Shown here in pieces: positions 38,899 through 50,450 of a stretch of DNA of 64,000 nucleotides (the stretch's first letter is position 1; each line of letters begins with the position of its first letter). Below the pieces are notes generated by a model. The model did not search any database and was not told the DNA's origin. It worked only from the letters and a program-made list of their open reading frames with translations. Source of the stretch: Edwardsiella anguillarum ET080813 (lineage in GTDB: Bacteria > Pseudomonadota > Gammaproteobacteria > Enterobacterales > Enterobacteriaceae); assembly GCF_000264765.2 (NCBI RefSeq), contig NZ_CP006664.1, forward strand, positions 1 through 64,000, given 5' to 3'. Both the position numbers and the translations under genes were made by a program.

Positions 38899-40361
38899 TG
38901 TTGCAGCGCTGGCGGGCATGGAAGACCCGCCCCTTCTCGCTGCGCACCCGCTTTATGCTGGCCACTGCCGCGATGGTGTTCCTGCTCTCGCTGGCCTATG
39001 GCCTGGTGGCGGTGGTTGGCTACGCCGTCAGCTTTGACAAAACCACCTATCGCCTGCTGCGCGGCGAGAGCAACCTGTTTTTTAGCCTGGCCCACTGGCA
39101 AGATGGGCGCCTAACCATCACCCCGCCGCCCAATATGGCGCTGAATACCCCGACGCTGGTGATGATTTACGACCGCGAAGGACGTCTGCTCTGGTCCCAG
39201 CGCCAGGTGCCGGCGCTGGAAAAACGCATTGAGCGCAGCTGGCTGGAGAAGCCGGGCTTTTATGAAATCGACAGCAACAAGCATTTCAGTAGCACCGTGC
39301 TCGGCGACAACCCGCAGATGCAGGATCAGCTGAAGGACTACGACGACGACAGCGCCGACGCCATGACCCACTCCGTCGCCGTCAGCCAGTATGCCGCCAC
39401 CGAGCACCTGCCGGCGCTGACCATCGTGGTGGTCGATACCATTCCCCAAGAGCTGCAAAACTCCGACATGGTCTGGGGCTGGTTCAGCTATGTGTTGATC
39501 GCCAACGTGCTGCTGGTGATCCCCCTGCTGTGGCTCGCCGCCTACTGGAGCCTGCAGCCGATCAAGGCCCTGGCCACCCAGGTGCGCGAGCTGGAGAAGG
39601 GACAGCGCGATAGCCTCAGCGAAAACCCGCCCCATGAGCTGCGCGGGCTGGTGCGCAACCTGAACATCCTGCTGAGCAACGAGCGCCAGCGCTATACCCG
39701 CTACCGCACCACCCTCGCCGATCTGACCCACAGCCTGAAGACCCCGCTGGCGGTGCTACAAAGTACCCTGCGCTCCCTGCGCAACGGCAAGGCGCTGAAC
39801 GTCGAACAGGCAGAACCGATCATGCTGGAGCAGATCAGCCGTATCTCCCAGCAGATCGGCTACTACCTGCACCGCGCCAGCGCCCATTCGGAGCACAGCG
39901 TGCTCAACCGCGAGGTGCACTCGGTATCGGCGATCCTCGACGCCCTGACCTCGGCGTTGAACAAGGTCTATCAGCGCAAGGGGGTGGATATCTCGCTGGA
40001 TATCCCGCCGGAGCTCACCTTTATCGGCGAAAAGAACGATCTGATGGAGGTGATGGGGAACCTGCTGGATAACGCCTGCAAATACTGCCTGGAGTTTGTG
40101 GAGGTCAGCGCCTGCCTGCACGGCGACGGTCTGATGCTGTGGGTCGACGACGACGGCCCCGGCATTCCGCGCGACAAACGCGAGCTGGTGTTCGCCCGCG
40201 GCCAGCGCGCCGACACCCTACGCCCCGGCCAGGGGCTAGGGCTGGCCCTGGTGGACGAGCTGGTCAATCAGTACGACGGCAGCATCACCGTCGGCGACAG
40301 CCCGCTGGGCGGCGCGCGCATCTGCGTACGCTTTGGCCAGCAGCACCCGGATTGCGATTAA
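38895..40361 (+). CDS. phoQ: Sensor histidine kinase PhoQ
   Basis: 488 residues; E. coli has 486. Two membrane segments (about 20-42 and 195-215) flank a periplasmic sensor. Its acidic patch, which binds divalent metals and cationic peptides, reads [17 protein letters not shown], slightly less acidic than E. coli. A HAMP linker, the DHp helix with the phospho-His in [16 protein letters not shown] (about 280), and the ATPase with N box [18 protein letters not shown] and GQGLGLALV follow. All catalytic boxes are present. Confidence 0.97.
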   Translation: MMLQRWRAWKTRPFSLRTRFMLATAAMVFLLSLAYGLVAVVGYAVSFDKTTYRLLRGESNLFFSLAHWQDGRLTITPPPNMALNTPTLVMIYDREGRLLWSQRQVPALEKRIERSWLEKPGFYEIDSNKHFSSTVLGDNPQMQDQLKDYDDDSADAMTHSVAVSQYAATEHLPALTIVVVDTIPQELQNSDMVWGWFSYVLIANVLLVIPLLWLAAYWSLQPIKALATQVRELEKGQRDSLSENPPHELRGLVRNLNILLSNERQRYTRYRTTLADLTHSLKTPLAVLQSTLRSLRNGKALNVEQAEPIMLEQISRISQQIGYYLHRASAHSEHSVLNREVHSVSAILDALTSALNKVYQRKGVDISLDIPPELTFIGEKNDLMEVMGNLLDNACKYCLEFVEVSACLHGDGLMLWVDDDGPGIPRDKRELVFARGQRADTLRPGQGLGLALVDELVNQYDGSITVGDSPLGGARICVRFGQQHPDCD

Positions 40362-40519
40362 ATCGGCCACCGGCCGCACAATATTCCCCTTAGCCCGGCG
40401 GATCGCCCCGCGTCATCCGTTATACTAGGCTGTGTCCCGCCGCGCGATGTGACCCCGGAGTCCTGCCGCGGCGGAGCACCTGCGACCTCTGTGCCCACCA
40501 CCATCACAGGACACTCACC

Positions 40520-41641
40520 ATGGATTATCAGCTCGATCTCGACTGGCAGGACTTTCTGCAAAACTATTGGCAAAAACGCCCGCTGGTTATCCGGCATGGT
40601 TTCAAAAACTTCATCGATCCGCTCTCACCGGATGAGCTGGCCGGGCTGGCGATGGAGCAAGAGGTGGATAGCCGCCTGGTCTGCCGCGACGATGGGCAGT
40701 GGCAGGTGTCCCACGGCCCGTTTACCAGCTACGATCACCTGGGCGAGACCAACTGGTCGCTGCTGGTGCAGGCCGTCGACCACTGGCATACGCCGGCGGC
40801 GGCGCTGATGCGGCCGTTTCGGCGCCTGCCGGACTGGCGCCTTGACGATCTGATGATCTCCTTCTCGGTCCCCGGCGGCGGCGTCGGCCCCCATATCGAC
40901 CAGTATGATGTCTTTATCATCCAGGGCAGCGGGCGGCGGCGCTGGCGCGTCGGCGAGAAAGGGCAGCGCCGGCAGCACTGCCCGCACCCGGATCTGCTGC
41001 AGGTCGATCCCTTTGACGCCATCATCGACGTCGAGCTGTCCCCGGGCGATATTCTGTATATTCCACCCCACTTCCCCCATGAGGGCTATGCGCTGGAGAA
41101 CGCCCTGAACTACTCGGTGGGATTCCGGGCGCCCAACGCCCGTGAGCTGATCAGCGGCTTTGCCGACCACATGCTGGCCCACGATCTCGGCGGCAACCAC
41201 TATGCCGATCCGCGGCTGGCGCAGCGCGACAATCCGGCGGAGATCCTGCCGCAGGAGCTGGAGGCTCTGCGCGCCATGATGGTGGCCCAGCTCAACGACG
41301 GCGACAGCTTCCAGCGCTGGTTCGGCGAGTTCATCAGCCAGTCTCGCCACGAACTGGACATCGCTCCGCCGGAACCGCCCTACCAGGCCGGCGAGGTCTA
41401 TGAGCTGCTGCAGGCCGGCGAGATGCTGGAGCGTCTGGGGGGGATTCGGGTACTGCGTATCGCGGAACGCTGCTACATCAACGGGGAGCCCCTCGACTGC
41501 GAAAACGCCGCCGCGCTCGATACGCTGGCGCGCCATACCTGCCTGAACGCCGCCGCGCTGGGCAGTGCGCTGGACGATCCCGCCTTCCTAACCGCCCTGA
41601 CCGGGCTTATCAACAGCGGGTACTGGTTCTTTCAGGACTGA
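40520..41641 (+). CDS. roxA: Ribosomal protein uL16 arginine 3-hydroxylase (RoxA)
   Basis: 373 residues, as E. coli YcfD. A JmjC-type 2-oxoglutarate and Fe(II) oxygenase that hydroxylates Arg81 of ribosomal protein L16. The iron ligands are in GPHIDQYDVFIIQ (HxD, about 125-127) and in PHFPHEGYAL (His about 187). The N-terminal cupin half and the C-terminal winged-helix half are complete. It follows phoQ as in E. coli, with its own GGAC-type leader. Confidence 0.95.
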   Translation: MDYQLDLDWQDFLQNYWQKRPLVIRHGFKNFIDPLSPDELAGLAMEQEVDSRLVCRDDGQWQVSHGPFTSYDHLGETNWSLLVQAVDHWHTPAAALMRPFRRLPDWRLDDLMISFSVPGGGVGPHIDQYDVFIIQGSGRRRWRVGEKGQRRQHCPHPDLLQVDPFDAIIDVELSPGDILYIPPHFPHEGYALENALNYSVGFRAPNARELISGFADHMLAHDLGGNHYADPRLAQRDNPAEILPQELEALRAMMVAQLNDGDSFQRWFGEFISQSRHELDIAPPEPPYQAGEVYELLQAGEMLERLGGIRVLRIAERCYINGEPLDCENAAALDTLARHTCLNAAALGSALDDPAFLTALTGLINSGYWFFQD

Positions 41642-41667
41642 ACGCGCGCGTAAGTCACGCAGTAAAC

Positions 41668-41688
41668 GGGGCGGCCGTCGGCCGCCCC
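41668..41688. terminator. GC hairpin between convergent roxA and cobB
   Basis: GGGGCGGCC and GGCCGCCCC form a perfect 9-bp stem around GTC. There is no U-tract on either side. It probably serves as the shared 3' boundary of two convergent transcripts. Confidence 0.5.
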
Positions 41689-41719
41689 TGACGTCAGCGC
41701 AGCGCGGCGGGCGCGGACA

Positions 41720-42580
41720 TTACTGCCCGTCGGAGGGAAAACCGCAGCGGATCAGCAGCTGTTGCAGATACTGCGGCACCACCTGGCTGGCCGGGCCGTA
41801 GTGTCGCTCATCGAACTCGCTCTCCACCTGGCTCGGCTCCAGATTCAGCTCCACCGTATGAGCGCCGCACAGGCGCGCCTCATGGACAAACCCGGCGGCG
41901 GGATAGACGTGGCCCGAGGTGCCGATGGCGATAAACTCATCGGCCTGCTGCAGCGCCTGGTAGATCTCATCCATCCCGATCGGCATCTCGCCGAACCACA
42001 CCACGTGCGGACGCAGCGGCGCCGGGATCTGGCAGCAGTGACAGCGGTCGTCCACGCTCAGATCGCCCAGCCACTTCACCACCTGCCCCGACTGGGTACA
42101 GCGCACCTTGAGCAGCTCGCCGTGCATATGGATCACCCGCTGGCTCCCGGCGCGTTCGTGCAGGTTATCGATATTCTGGGTGACCAGCAAAAAACGGTCG
42201 CCCAGCGCCTGCTCCAGACGAGCCAGCGCCAGATGCGCCGCGTTGGGCTGGATCGCCGGCTGCTGTAGCTGGCGGCGGCGATCGTTATAGAACGCCTGCA
42301 CCAGCGCAGGATCGCGCTGATACCCCTCCGGCGTGGCCACATCCTCCACCCGGTGCTCCTCCCACAGGCCATCGGCCGCGCGGAAGGTCCGGATCCCGGA
42401 CTCCGCCGATACGCCGGCCCCCGTCAGTACCACGATGAAAGGCAGCTTCATGGTCTCCCCCCTATCGGCCTCCGCGACGTGTCCCCAGACGATATCCTGA
42501 TAATAGACCAGAGAGCGCAGACGCTGGTGGCGTAGCCGTTTGTTTTTCCTGATGCGACAAATACGATGACGCGTTTTCAT
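41720..42580 (-). CDS. cobB: NAD-dependent protein deacylase (sirtuin)
   Basis: 286 residues. CobB removes acetyl, succinyl and other acyl groups from lysines, for example of acetyl-CoA synthetase, using NAD. Motifs: [33 protein letters not shown] with the catalytic His in [13 protein letters not shown], and the zinc cysteines C-x19-C-x2-C around VRCTQSGQ and CHCCQ. The class III residues (Ala-x14-Tyr-x2-Arg type) AFYNDRRRQ are present. The basic N terminus [15 protein letters not shown] matches the long isoform of enterobacteria, with an inner Met (MKLPFIVVL) giving a short one. Its ATG overlaps the nagK stop by one base. Confidence 0.96.
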   Translation of the reverse strand: MKTRHRICRIRKNKRLRHQRLRSLVYYQDIVWGHVAEADRGETMKLPFIVVLTGAGVSAESGIRTFRAADGLWEEHRVEDVATPEGYQRDPALVQAFYNDRRRQLQQPAIQPNAAHLALARLEQALGDRFLLVTQNIDNLHERAGSQRVIHMHGELLKVRCTQSGQVVKWLGDLSVDDRCHCCQIPAPLRPHVVWFGEMPIGMDEIYQALQQADEFIAIGTSGHVYPAAGFVHEARLCGAHTVELNLEPSQVESEFDERHYGPASQVVPQYLQQLLIRCGFPSDGQ

Positions 42581-43536
42581 TATGATGGCTCCTTATCCGC
42601 GCATGCCGCCGTACGGGCCATACAGCGGGTGTCGCTCAGATGTAAAAAAGCGGCGCCGCGCGTGCCGCCGTCGTCCCCATAGCGGGCCGCAATGATCGGC
42701 GGCACCCGGGCGACGCGCAGCAGGTAACGCGAAATTCGCGTTTCCAGCAGGGCAAACAGCTCGCTAAAGTTAGACAATCCGCCGCCGATCACCACCAGAT
42801 GGGGATCGAGGACGGTGAACAGATTGGCCAGACAGATGGCCAGCACCTCAGCGAAGCGCGCGACGTGGTCCTGCGCCCGGGCGTCGCCTTCCCGGTAGCG
42901 GACCACGATCTGCGGCGCCGTCAGCGCCTCGCCGTAGACATGGTGGTACAGCCAGGCAAATCCGCGCCCCGAGATGTAATTCTCCATACAGCCGCGCTGA
43001 CCGCAGCCGCAGGCCAGGCGCGGCGTATCGGCGCCCAGTAGATCGAGCGCATCCAGCGGTAGGCGCAGATGGCCAAACTCGCCGGCGACGCCGTTGGCGC
43101 CGCGGTACACCCGCCCATCGATCGCCAGACCGCCGCCGACGCCGGTGCCCAAAATGATCCCCAGCACGCTGGGGTAGGGCTGCGCCGCGCTGTCCCACGC
43201 CTCGGACAGGGTAAAACAGTTGGCATCGTTCTCTACCCGCACCTCGCGGCCAACCCGCGCCGCCAGATCCCGGGCCAGCGGGCGATCCATCGCCGCCGGC
43301 ACATTAGCGCAAAACAGGGTGCCGTCCGGACGCTGCAGGCCGGGAATGCCGATCCCGATGTGGCCGCATGTGCCGCAGCGGCGATCGGCCTCGTGGATCA
43401 GCGTCTCCAGCGCCGTCAGCAGCGCGGCGTAATCCTCGCGCGGCGTCGTCACGCGCCGGTAGCCGACCCGATTCAGACTCTCATCATACACTCCCAGCGC
43501 CAGCTTACTGCCGCCGAGATCGAAACCGTAGTACAT
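42580..43536 (-). CDS. nagK: N-acetyl-D-glucosamine kinase
   Basis: 318 residues from Met 43536 ([16 protein letters not shown]); E. coli has 303. The frame extends upstream into lolE and is not used. A ROK-family kinase that phosphorylates N-acetylglucosamine recovered from cell wall turnover. The ATP loop is FDLGGSK, the catalytic Asp lies in [16 protein letters not shown], and the zinc motif reads [17 protein letters not shown]. It stands between lolE and cobB as in E. coli. Confidence 0.96.
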   Translation of the reverse strand: MYYGFDLGGSKLALGVYDESLNRVGYRRVTTPREDYAALLTALETLIHEADRRCGTCGHIGIGIPGLQRPDGTLFCANVPAAMDRPLARDLAARVGREVRVENDANCFTLSEAWDSAAQPYPSVLGIILGTGVGGGLAIDGRVYRGANGVAGEFGHLRLPLDALDLLGADTPRLACGCGQRGCMENYISGRGFAWLYHHVYGEALTAPQIVVRYREGDARAQDHVARFAEVLAICLANLFTVLDPHLVVIGGGLSNFSELFALLETRISRYLLRVARVPPIIAARYGDDGGTRGAAFLHLSDTRCMARTAACADKEPS

Positions 43537-43547
43537 CGGCGCCTCCG

Positions 43548-44795
43548 TCACTGACCGCCGCTCAGCACCCGCGCAGGGTCGATGCGACTGGCGCGCCGCG
43601 CCGGATACCAGCTGGCCAGCAGACTCAGCACGATGGCCGTCAGCAGCACCGCCAGCACGTCGCTCCACTGCAGCTGGCTGGGCAGAAAGTCGATGGGATA
43701 GATATCGCCCGAGAGCAGGCGATGTCCCAGCAGGCGCTCAATGAGGCGGCCAATCAGCGTCAGCTTCAGCGACGCCACGACGCCGATAGCCACCCCGCAC
43801 AGGCTGCCCACCAGCCCGGAGAGCAGTCCATACCAGATAAAGATGGCGCGGATCAGCCCATCCCGGGCGCCCAGCGTACGCAGCACGGCAATATCGCCGC
43901 TCTTGTCCTTCACCGCCATCACCAGGGTCGAGACGATATTGAAACAGGCGACGCCGATCACCAGCACCATGGCCAGATACATGATTACGCGGATCATTTG
44001 AATATCACGGAACATATAGCCGTAGGTGCCTTTCCAGCTGCGGATGTAAACGTAGTCGTTGGTCACCTCCCCCGCCGCACGCACCACTTTATCGGCCTGG
44101 AACGGATCGGCGACCCTGATGGCTATCCCGGTCACGCTGTCGCCCAGATCCTGATACTGCTGGGCATCGGCCAGGGGAACCAGCGCCAGGGTATGGTCCA
44201 GCATGCCGCTCAGTTGCAGAATGCCCCCCACCTGCAGTCGAATACGCTTGGGCTGCAGCAGCTTCATCTGCGGATCGCTGTTGGGCACCATTACCGTCAC
44301 CCAGTCTCCGCGCCGGACACCCAGCGCATCGGCGACCCCCTTGCCCAGGATCACCTGCTGTCCGCCGGCGTGAAAGTCCGCCCAGGCGTTATCCAGAACA
44401 TAGCGCGGCAGGGAGCTGACCCGGCTCTCCTGGGCGGGATCCACCCCGCGCACCTGTACCGCGCGCAGCTGGCTGCCGTGCTCCATCAGCCCGGTAAAGT
44501 TAACGTAGGGCGCCGCGCCGACCACGTCCTTCACCCGATCGACGCGCGCCAGCACCGACGGCCAGTCGTTAAAGGGCTGCTCCACCGGGTAGATCTCGCC
44601 GTGCGGCACCACCGACAGGATGCGCTGATCCAGCTCGCGCTCAAACCCGTTCATCGCGCTGAGGCCGACGATCAGCACCGCCACCCCAAGCGCAATACCG
44701 ACCGTGGAAATCACCGAGATCAGCGACACCATGCCGCCCCTGCGCCGCCCGCGGCTGAAGCGGCGCGCGATGTGTAATGCGAGCGCCAGATCCAT
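43548..44795 (-). CDS. lolE: Lipoprotein-releasing complex permease LolE
   Basis: 415 residues, near E. coli's 414. Four membrane segments: one at about 25-48, three at about 270-295, 315-345 and 375-400, with a large periplasmic domain between the first two. LolE takes outer-membrane lipoproteins from the inner membrane in the LolCDE ABC exporter. The FtsX-type C-terminal core is seen. It shares one base with the lolD stop. Confidence 0.97.
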   Translation of the reverse strand: MDLALALHIARRFSRGRRRGGMVSLISVISTVGIALGVAVLIVGLSAMNGFERELDQRILSVVPHGEIYPVEQPFNDWPSVLARVDRVKDVVGAAPYVNFTGLMEHGSQLRAVQVRGVDPAQESRVSSLPRYVLDNAWADFHAGGQQVILGKGVADALGVRRGDWVTVMVPNSDPQMKLLQPKRIRLQVGGILQLSGMLDHTLALVPLADAQQYQDLGDSVTGIAIRVADPFQADKVVRAAGEVTNDYVYIRSWKGTYGYMFRDIQMIRVIMYLAMVLVIGVACFNIVSTLVMAVKDKSGDIAVLRTLGARDGLIRAIFIWYGLLSGLVGSLCGVAIGVVASLKLTLIGRLIERLLGHRLLSGDIYPIDFLPSQLQWSDVLAVLLTAIVLSLLASWYPARRASRIDPARVLSGGQ

Positions 44796-45514
44796 CAGCG
44801 AGTCTCCATCAGCGTCAGCTCCTGGGTCAGCTGACCGTCACGCATTTCCAGCTGGCGGCGCAGACGGCCCGCCAGGGCCAGATCGTGCGTCACCACTAAA
44901 AAGGCCGTCCCCTGACGCACGTTCAGCTCGCCCAGCAGATCAAAGATGGTATCGGCGGTGCGCATATCCAGGTTGCCGGTCGGCTCATCGGCCAGCACCA
45001 GCGACGGGTTATGCACCAGCGCCCTCGCAATGGCGACGCGCTGCCGCTCACCGCCCGACAGCTCCGATGGTCGATGGTGGGCGCGGTGCGCTAGCCCGAC
45101 GGCCTTCAGCATCGCCAGCGCCTGCGGCTGCGCCTGCTTAGGCTTCATTCCGCCGATCAGCAGCGGCATCATCACGTTCTCCAGCGCATTAAAGTCCGGC
45201 AGCAGATGGTGAAACTGATAAATGAATCCCAGCTCACGGTTGCGCAGCGCCGCCTTGGCCGACGCCGACATGGCGTTGAGCGAACTCCCCTTGAAGATCA
45301 CCTCACCGCTAGTCGGGGTATCCAGCCCTCCCAGCAGGTGCAGCAGGGTACTCTTGCCGGAGCCGGAGCTGCCGACGATCGCCATCATTTCTCCCGGATG
45401 GATATCAAACGAGACCTGACGCAGGACGTCGGTGCTCAGTTTGCCCTCCTGGTAGCTTTTGCTCAGCCCCTTGCACTGCAGCAGTGCGGGGGCCCGGGAT
45501 GAAGGGTTATTCAT
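44795..45514 (-). CDS. lolD: Lipoprotein-releasing ATP-binding protein LolD
   Basis: 239 residues; E. coli has 233. Walker [11 protein letters not shown] loop [17 protein letters not shown] signature [15 protein letters not shown] and Walker [13 protein letters not shown] are all intact. It powers lipoprotein release by LolC and LolE to the periplasmic carrier LolA. It overlaps the end of lolC by eight bases, so the three genes form one coupled operon. Confidence 0.98.
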   Translation of the reverse strand: MNNPSSRAPALLQCKGLSKSYQEGKLSTDVLRQVSFDIHPGEMMAIVGSSGSGKSTLLHLLGGLDTPTSGEVIFKGSSLNAMSASAKAALRNRELGFIYQFHHLLPDFNALENVMMPLLIGGMKPKQAQPQALAMLKAVGLAHRAHHRPSELSGGERQRVAIARALVHNPSLVLADEPTGNLDMRTADTIFDLLGELNVRQGTAFLVVTHDLALAGRLRRQLEMRDGQLTQELTLMETR

Positions 45515-46709
45515 AACGTAGTGCCTCGGCAGGATGAACGGCGGCGGCGCGCCATGAAGGATAAATCGTTGATAGCAGGGAGAGCAACATGGCCACTAGC
45601 GCGATGGTCACCACCTGGCCGGCGTGAATATCGACCGGCAGCGTGCCGCCGCCGAGCATATCGCCCAGCCCCGGCAGCAGGGTATTCAGCTGGCTGGCCA
45701 GCAGGGCCCCCAGCAGGGCCCCCAGCAGCGAGCCGATGATCCCGGCGCTGGCGCCCTGCACCATAAAGATGCTCATGATCTGGCGCCGGGTCAGCCCCTG
45801 GGTCTGCAGAATGGCCACTTCGCCCTGCTTCTCCATCACCAGCAGCCCCAGCGACGTAATGATATTGAAGGCGGCCACGGCGATGATCAGGCTGAGCAGC
45901 AGCCCCATCATATTTTTCTCCATCTTCACCGCCTGGAACAGCTCACCTTTGCGAGCGCGCCAGTCCTGCCATACCAATCCGTCGGGCAGCGCATGCGCCA
46001 CCAGCGCCTCGATATCCAGCGGGCGATCCATAAACAGGCGCCAGCCGCTGATGTGCCCCAGCGGGTAGCGCATCAGCCGCGAGGCATCCTGCTGGTTAAC
46101 CAGCAGCTGCGTCTGATCCACCTCGCTGTCGGCGTTAAAGGTACCGATCACGGTAAAGATACGCTGGCTGGGAATCCGCCCCATCGGGGTAAACTGGCTG
46201 GCGCTCGGCACCATCAGGCGCACCCGGTCACCGACCTTGACGCCGAGTTCGGCGGCCAGCTGGCTGCCGAGGATGGCGCGGTACTGGCCCGGCTGCAGCG
46301 CGCTTTGACGGACGCCGTTCAGATAGCGGTCCAGGGGATCGGCCTCGTCGGGATTGACGCCGATCATCACGCCGACGCCCACGCTGTGCGGGCTCTGCAG
46401 CACCACATCGCCGGTGGTCAGCGGCGCCACCCGGTGTACGCCGGGCAGCCCCTGCAGCAGCGACGCCGGATAGCGGGCAGGATCCAGCTGCCCCTGCGGC
46501 GTAGTCGCCACCGCCTGCGGCATCAGGTTTAAAATGCTCTGCTCCAGATCGCGCTCAAATCCGTTCATCACCGACAGCACGGTGACCAGCGCCATCACTC
46601 CCAGCGTAATGCCGATGGTGGACAGCCAGGACACAAACCGCCCGAAGCGGTCCGAGGCGCGCCCGCGCATATAGCGCAGGCCAATAAATAGGGCGACAGG
46701 TTGATGCAT
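45507..46709 (-). CDS. lolC: Lipoprotein-releasing complex permease LolC
   Basis: 400 residues from Met 46709 ([16 protein letters not shown]); E. coli has 399. Same layout as LolE: one N-terminal membrane segment, a large periplasmic domain whose hook recruits LolA, and three C-terminal segments. It heads the lolCDE operon and is divergent from mfd over about 220 bases. Confidence 0.97.
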   Translation of the reverse strand: MHQPVALFIGLRYMRGRASDRFGRFVSWLSTIGITLGVMALVTVLSVMNGFERDLEQSILNLMPQAVATTPQGQLDPARYPASLLQGLPGVHRVAPLTTGDVVLQSPHSVGVGVMIGVNPDEADPLDRYLNGVRQSALQPGQYRAILGSQLAAELGVKVGDRVRLMVPSASQFTPMGRIPSQRIFTVIGTFNADSEVDQTQLLVNQQDASRLMRYPLGHISGWRLFMDRPLDIEALVAHALPDGLVWQDWRARKGELFQAVKMEKNMMGLLLSLIIAVAAFNIITSLGLLVMEKQGEVAILQTQGLTRRQIMSIFMVQGASAGIIGSLLGALLGALLASQLNTLLPGLGDMLGGGTLPVDIHAGQVVTIALVAMLLSLLSTIYPSWRAAAVHPAEALRYE

Positions 46710-46928
46710 GGCTCTCTTTCTTGCAATGCGCAAAGTGATTGGCAAGTATATGTCTGTGAACAGGTTATCACAATGGTCATCTCCACGCCCGCCGCCGCAG
46801 AAACCCGCGCAGCGCACGCGTGAAACCCACGCTTGTCTCCGTGCGGGTTTATAGTGATATTATCTACGCTGACATCCGTTGAGTTCCCCGTATTGGGAGA
46901 CGACGTACACGAGATCCGCAAACGCCCT

Positions 46929-49900
46929 ATGTCTGAACAATACCGTCTTACCCTGCCAGAACGTTACCCGTTGCCCGCGCGCGCGGGCGACGTCCGCCAA
47001 CTGGGCCAGCTGAGCGGCTCCGCCTGCGCGCTGGAGTGCGCCGAAATCGCTGAGCGGCACGCCGGCCCCGTGATGCTGGTGGTGCCCGACATGCAGACCG
47101 CCCTGCGTCTGCGCGACGAAATTCCCCAGTTCAGCCGCCAGTGGGTCACCACCCTGGCCGACTGGGAGACGCTGCCCTACGACAGCTTCTCGCCGCACCA
47201 GGATATCATCTCCGCCCGCCTCTCCTGCCTCTACCATCTGCCAGGGATGGAGCGCGGGATCATCATACTGCCGATCAATACGCTGATGCAGCGCGTCTGC
47301 CCGCACAGCTTCCTGCACGGCCACGCGCTGGTGATGAAAAAGGGCCAGCGCCTGGCGCGCGATGTCCTGCGCGCTCAGCTGGAGCAGGCGGGCTACCGCA
47401 GCGTGGATCAGGTGATGGAGCACGGCGAGTTCGCCACCCGCGGCGCCCTGCTCGACCTGTTCCCGATGGGCAGCGACGAACCCTATCGCATCGACTTTTT
47501 CGACGATGAGATCGACAGCCTGCGCCTGTTCGACGTCGACAGCCAGCGCACCCTGAACGAGGTTGAGCGCATCGATCTGCTGCCGGCCCACGAGTTTCCC
47601 ACCGATCAGACGGCCATCGAGCTGTTCCGCAGCCAGTGGCGCGAGCACTTTGAGGTGCGCCGCGACGCCGAGCACATCTACCAGCAGGTCAGTAAAAGGA
47701 TCTGGCCCGCCGGGATCGAATACTGGCAGCCGCTGTTCTTTAACCAGCCGCTGCCGACGCTGTTCAGCTACCTGCCGGCGGGGACGCTGCTGCTGGGGCT
47801 GGGCGATCTGCACCAGGCCGCCGAGCGCTTCTGGCAGGACATTGAGCAACGCCGGGCCAGCCGCGGCATCGATCCGATGCGCCCGCTGCTGCCGCCGGAA
47901 AGCCTGTGGATGCGCGTGGATGAACTGTTTGCCGCCCTCAAGCAGTGGCCGCGCATTCAGCTGACCCGCGACGCGCTCGACGACCATGCCGGACACACCA
48001 ACCTGCACTACCAGCCGCTGCCGACCCTGGCGGTAGAGGCGCAGAGCAAGAAGCCCCTGGCTAACCTGCAGCGCTTCCTGGCGGAGTTTAGCGGTAGCGT
48101 AGTGTTCAGCGCGGAAAGCGAAGGCCGTCGCGAAACTCTGCTGGAGCTGCTGGCGCGCATTCAGGTGGCGCCGCGGCTGATCGCCCGGCTTGAGGAGGCC
48201 GAGCCCGGCGGCCGCTACATCATGGTCGGCGCCAGCGAGCACGGCTTTATCAACGCCCCGCTGGCGCTGGCGCTAATCTGCGAAAGCGATCTGCTCGGCG
48301 AACGCGTCAGCCGCCGTCGCCAGGATAGCCGCCGCACCATCAACACCGACACGCTGATCCGCAACCTGGCAGAGCTGACGCCTGGACAGCCGGTCGTACA
48401 CCTGGAACACGGCGTGGGCCGCTACGGCGGGATGACCACCCTGGAGGCGGGCGGGATCAAGGGCGAGTACCTGATCCTCAGCTACGCCGGCGACGCCAAG
48501 CTGTACGTGCCGGTCTCCTCGCTGCACCTGCTCAGCCGCTACGCCGGCGGCGCCGATGACAGCGCGCCGCTGCACCGCCTGGGCGGCGACGCCTGGAGCC
48601 GCGCCCGGCAGAAGGCCGCGGAAAAAGTGCGCGACGTGGCGGCCGAACTGCTGGATATCTATGCGATGCGCGCCGCCAAGGCGGGGTTCGCCTTCCGCCA
48701 CGACCGCGAGGCCTACCAGCTGTTCTGTCAGGGCTTCCCGTTTGAAACCACCGCGGACCAGGAGATCGCCATCAACGCGGTGCTCAGCGACATGTGCCAG
48801 CCGCTGGCCATGGATCGCCTGGTGTGCGGCGACGTCGGCTTCGGGAAAACCGAAGTGGCTATGCGCGCCGCCTTCCTGGCAGTGCACAGCGGCAAGCAGG
48901 TGGCGGTGCTGGTGCCGACCACCCTGCTGGCCCAGCAGCACTACGATAACTTCCGCGACCGCTTCGCCAACTGGCCGGTGCGCATTGAGCTGATCTCCCG
49001 TTTCCGCAGCGCCAAAGAGCAGGCGCAGGTGCTGGCGGACACCGCCGATGGCAAGGTCGATATTCTGATCGGCACCCACAAGCTACTGCAGGGCGACGTA
49101 CAATGGCGCGATCTGGGGCTGCTGATCGTCGACGAAGAGCACCGCTTCGGCGTGCGTCAGAAGGAGCGCATCAAGGCGATGCGCGCCGATGTGGATATTC
49201 TGACGCTCACGGCGACGCCGATCCCGCGTACCCTGAACATGGCGATGAGCGGCATGCGCGATCTCTCCATCATCGCCACCCCTCCGGCACGGCGCATGGC
49301 GGTAAAGACCTTCGTCCGCGAATATGACAGCCTGGTGGTGCGCGAGGCCATTCTGCGTGAAACCCTGCGCGGCGGTCAGGTGTACTACCTGTACAACGAC
49401 GTCGACACCATCCAGAAAGCCGCCGATCGCCTGGCGACCCTGGTGCCGGAGGCGCGCATCGCTATCGGCCACGGCCAGATGCGCGAGCGCGAGCTGGAGC
49501 GGGTGATGAACGACTTCCACCACCAGCGCTTTAACGTATTGGTCTGCACCACCATTATCGAAACCGGGATCGATATTCCCAGCGCCAATACCATCATCAT
49601 TGAGCGGGCAGACCACTTTGGCCTGGCGCAGCTGCACCAGCTGCGCGGGCGCGTCGGACGCTCCTACCATCAGGCCTATGCCTACCTGCTCACCCCGCCG
49701 CCCAAGGCGATGACCGTCGATGCGCAGAAGCGGCTGGAGGCGATTGCCTCGCTGGAGGATCTCGGCGCCGGCTTTGCCCTGGCGACGCACGATCTGGAGA
49801 TCCGCGGCGCCGGCGAGCTGCTGGGCGACGATCAGAGCGGTCAGATGGCCAGCGTCGGCTTCTCGCTGTACATGGAGCTGCTGGAAAGCGCCGTCACGGC

Positions 49901-50390
49901 GCTGAAAGAGGGGCGCGAACCCTCGCTGGAGGATCTCACCAGCCAGCAGACCGAGGTGGAGCTACGTATGCCTACCCTGCTGCCGGAGGAGATGATCCCC
50001 GACGTCGGCACCCGTCTCTCCTTCTACAAGCGTATCGCCAGCGCCGGCGACGGGGATACCCTCGCCGACCTGCGCGCGGAGCTGATCGATCGCTTCGGGA
50101 CGCTGCCCGATGCGGCGCGTAACCTGCTGCAGTGCGCCGCGCTGCGCCAGCAGGCCGCGGCGCTGGGGATCCGTCGGATCGAGGGGCACGATAAGGGGGG
50201 ATTCATCGAGTTCAGCGAAAAGAACCACGTTGATCCGCTGTATCTGATCGGCCTACTGCAGCAGCAGCCGGGGGTCTTCCGGCTGGACGGCCCCAGCAAG
50301 CTGAAGTTCATCTGCGATCTCAGCGAACGTCAGGCGCGCCTCGCCTTCGTCGAGCGTCTGCTGGCCGACTTCGCCGAACATCGGATCTAG
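46929..50390 (+). CDS. mfd: Transcription-repair coupling factor Mfd
   Basis: 1153 residues from Met 46929 (MSEQYRLTLPERYPLP); E. coli has 1148. Mfd pushes stalled RNA polymerase off DNA and recruits UvrA to the lesion. The UvrB-like N-terminal part contains DWETLPYDSFSPHQDIISAR. An RNA polymerase-binding domain lies near 480-550 (HLEHGVGRYGGMTTLEAGG). The motor has Walker A GDVGFGKTEVA, DEEHRFG box and the RecG-like TRG motif (HQLRGRVGRSYHQAYAYLL). The C-terminal autoinhibitory domain is complete. Confidence 0.98.
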   Translation: MSEQYRLTLPERYPLPARAGDVRQLGQLSGSACALECAEIAERHAGPVMLVVPDMQTALRLRDEIPQFSRQWVTTLADWETLPYDSFSPHQDIISARLSCLYHLPGMERGIIILPINTLMQRVCPHSFLHGHALVMKKGQRLARDVLRAQLEQAGYRSVDQVMEHGEFATRGALLDLFPMGSDEPYRIDFFDDEIDSLRLFDVDSQRTLNEVERIDLLPAHEFPTDQTAIELFRSQWREHFEVRRDAEHIYQQVSKRIWPAGIEYWQPLFFNQPLPTLFSYLPAGTLLLGLGDLHQAAERFWQDIEQRRASRGIDPMRPLLPPESLWMRVDELFAALKQWPRIQLTRDALDDHAGHTNLHYQPLPTLAVEAQSKKPLANLQRFLAEFSGSVVFSAESEGRRETLLELLARIQVAPRLIARLEEAEPGGRYIMVGASEHGFINAPLALALICESDLLGERVSRRRQDSRRTINTDTLIRNLAELTPGQPVVHLEHGVGRYGGMTTLEAGGIKGEYLILSYAGDAKLYVPVSSLHLLSRYAGGADDSAPLHRLGGDAWSRARQKAAEKVRDVAAELLDIYAMRAAKAGFAFRHDREAYQLFCQGFPFETTADQEIAINAVLSDMCQPLAMDRLVCGDVGFGKTEVAMRAAFLAVHSGKQVAVLVPTTLLAQQHYDNFRDRFANWPVRIELISRFRSAKEQAQVLADTADGKVDILIGTHKLLQGDVQWRDLGLLIVDEEHRFGVRQKERIKAMRADVDILTLTATPIPRTLNMAMSGMRDLSIIATPPARRMAVKTFVREYDSLVVREAILRETLRGGQVYYLYNDVDTIQKAADRLATLVPEARIAIGHGQMRERELERVMNDFHHQRFNVLVCTTIIETGIDIPSANTIIIERADHFGLAQLHQLRGRVGRSYHQAYAYLLTPPPKAMTVDAQKRLEAIASLEDLGAGFALATHDLEIRGAGELLGDDQSGQMASVGFSLYMELLESAVTALKEGREPSLEDLTSQQTEVELRMPTLLPEEMIPDVGTRLSFYKRIASAGDGDTLADLRAELIDRFGTLPDAARNLLQCAALRQQAAALGIRRIEGHDKGGFIEFSEKNHVDPLYLIGLLQQQPGVFRLDGPSKLKFICDLSERQARLAFVERLLADFAEHRI

Positions 50391-50450
50391 CGGCGGCGCG
50401 CCCGCCCAGGAGAGCGGCGCCGGCCTCTGGCCGCGTCGCGTCTCTTTCCC

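Noticed and set aside
43368-44777. 469-codon frame on the plus strand
   Set aside because: Antisense of nagK and lolE, a product of high GC third positions.
46860-48242. 460-codon frame on the minus strand
   Set aside because: It is the antisense of mfd; its protein is low-complexity Gln/Ala/Leu without any family, and mfd is certain.
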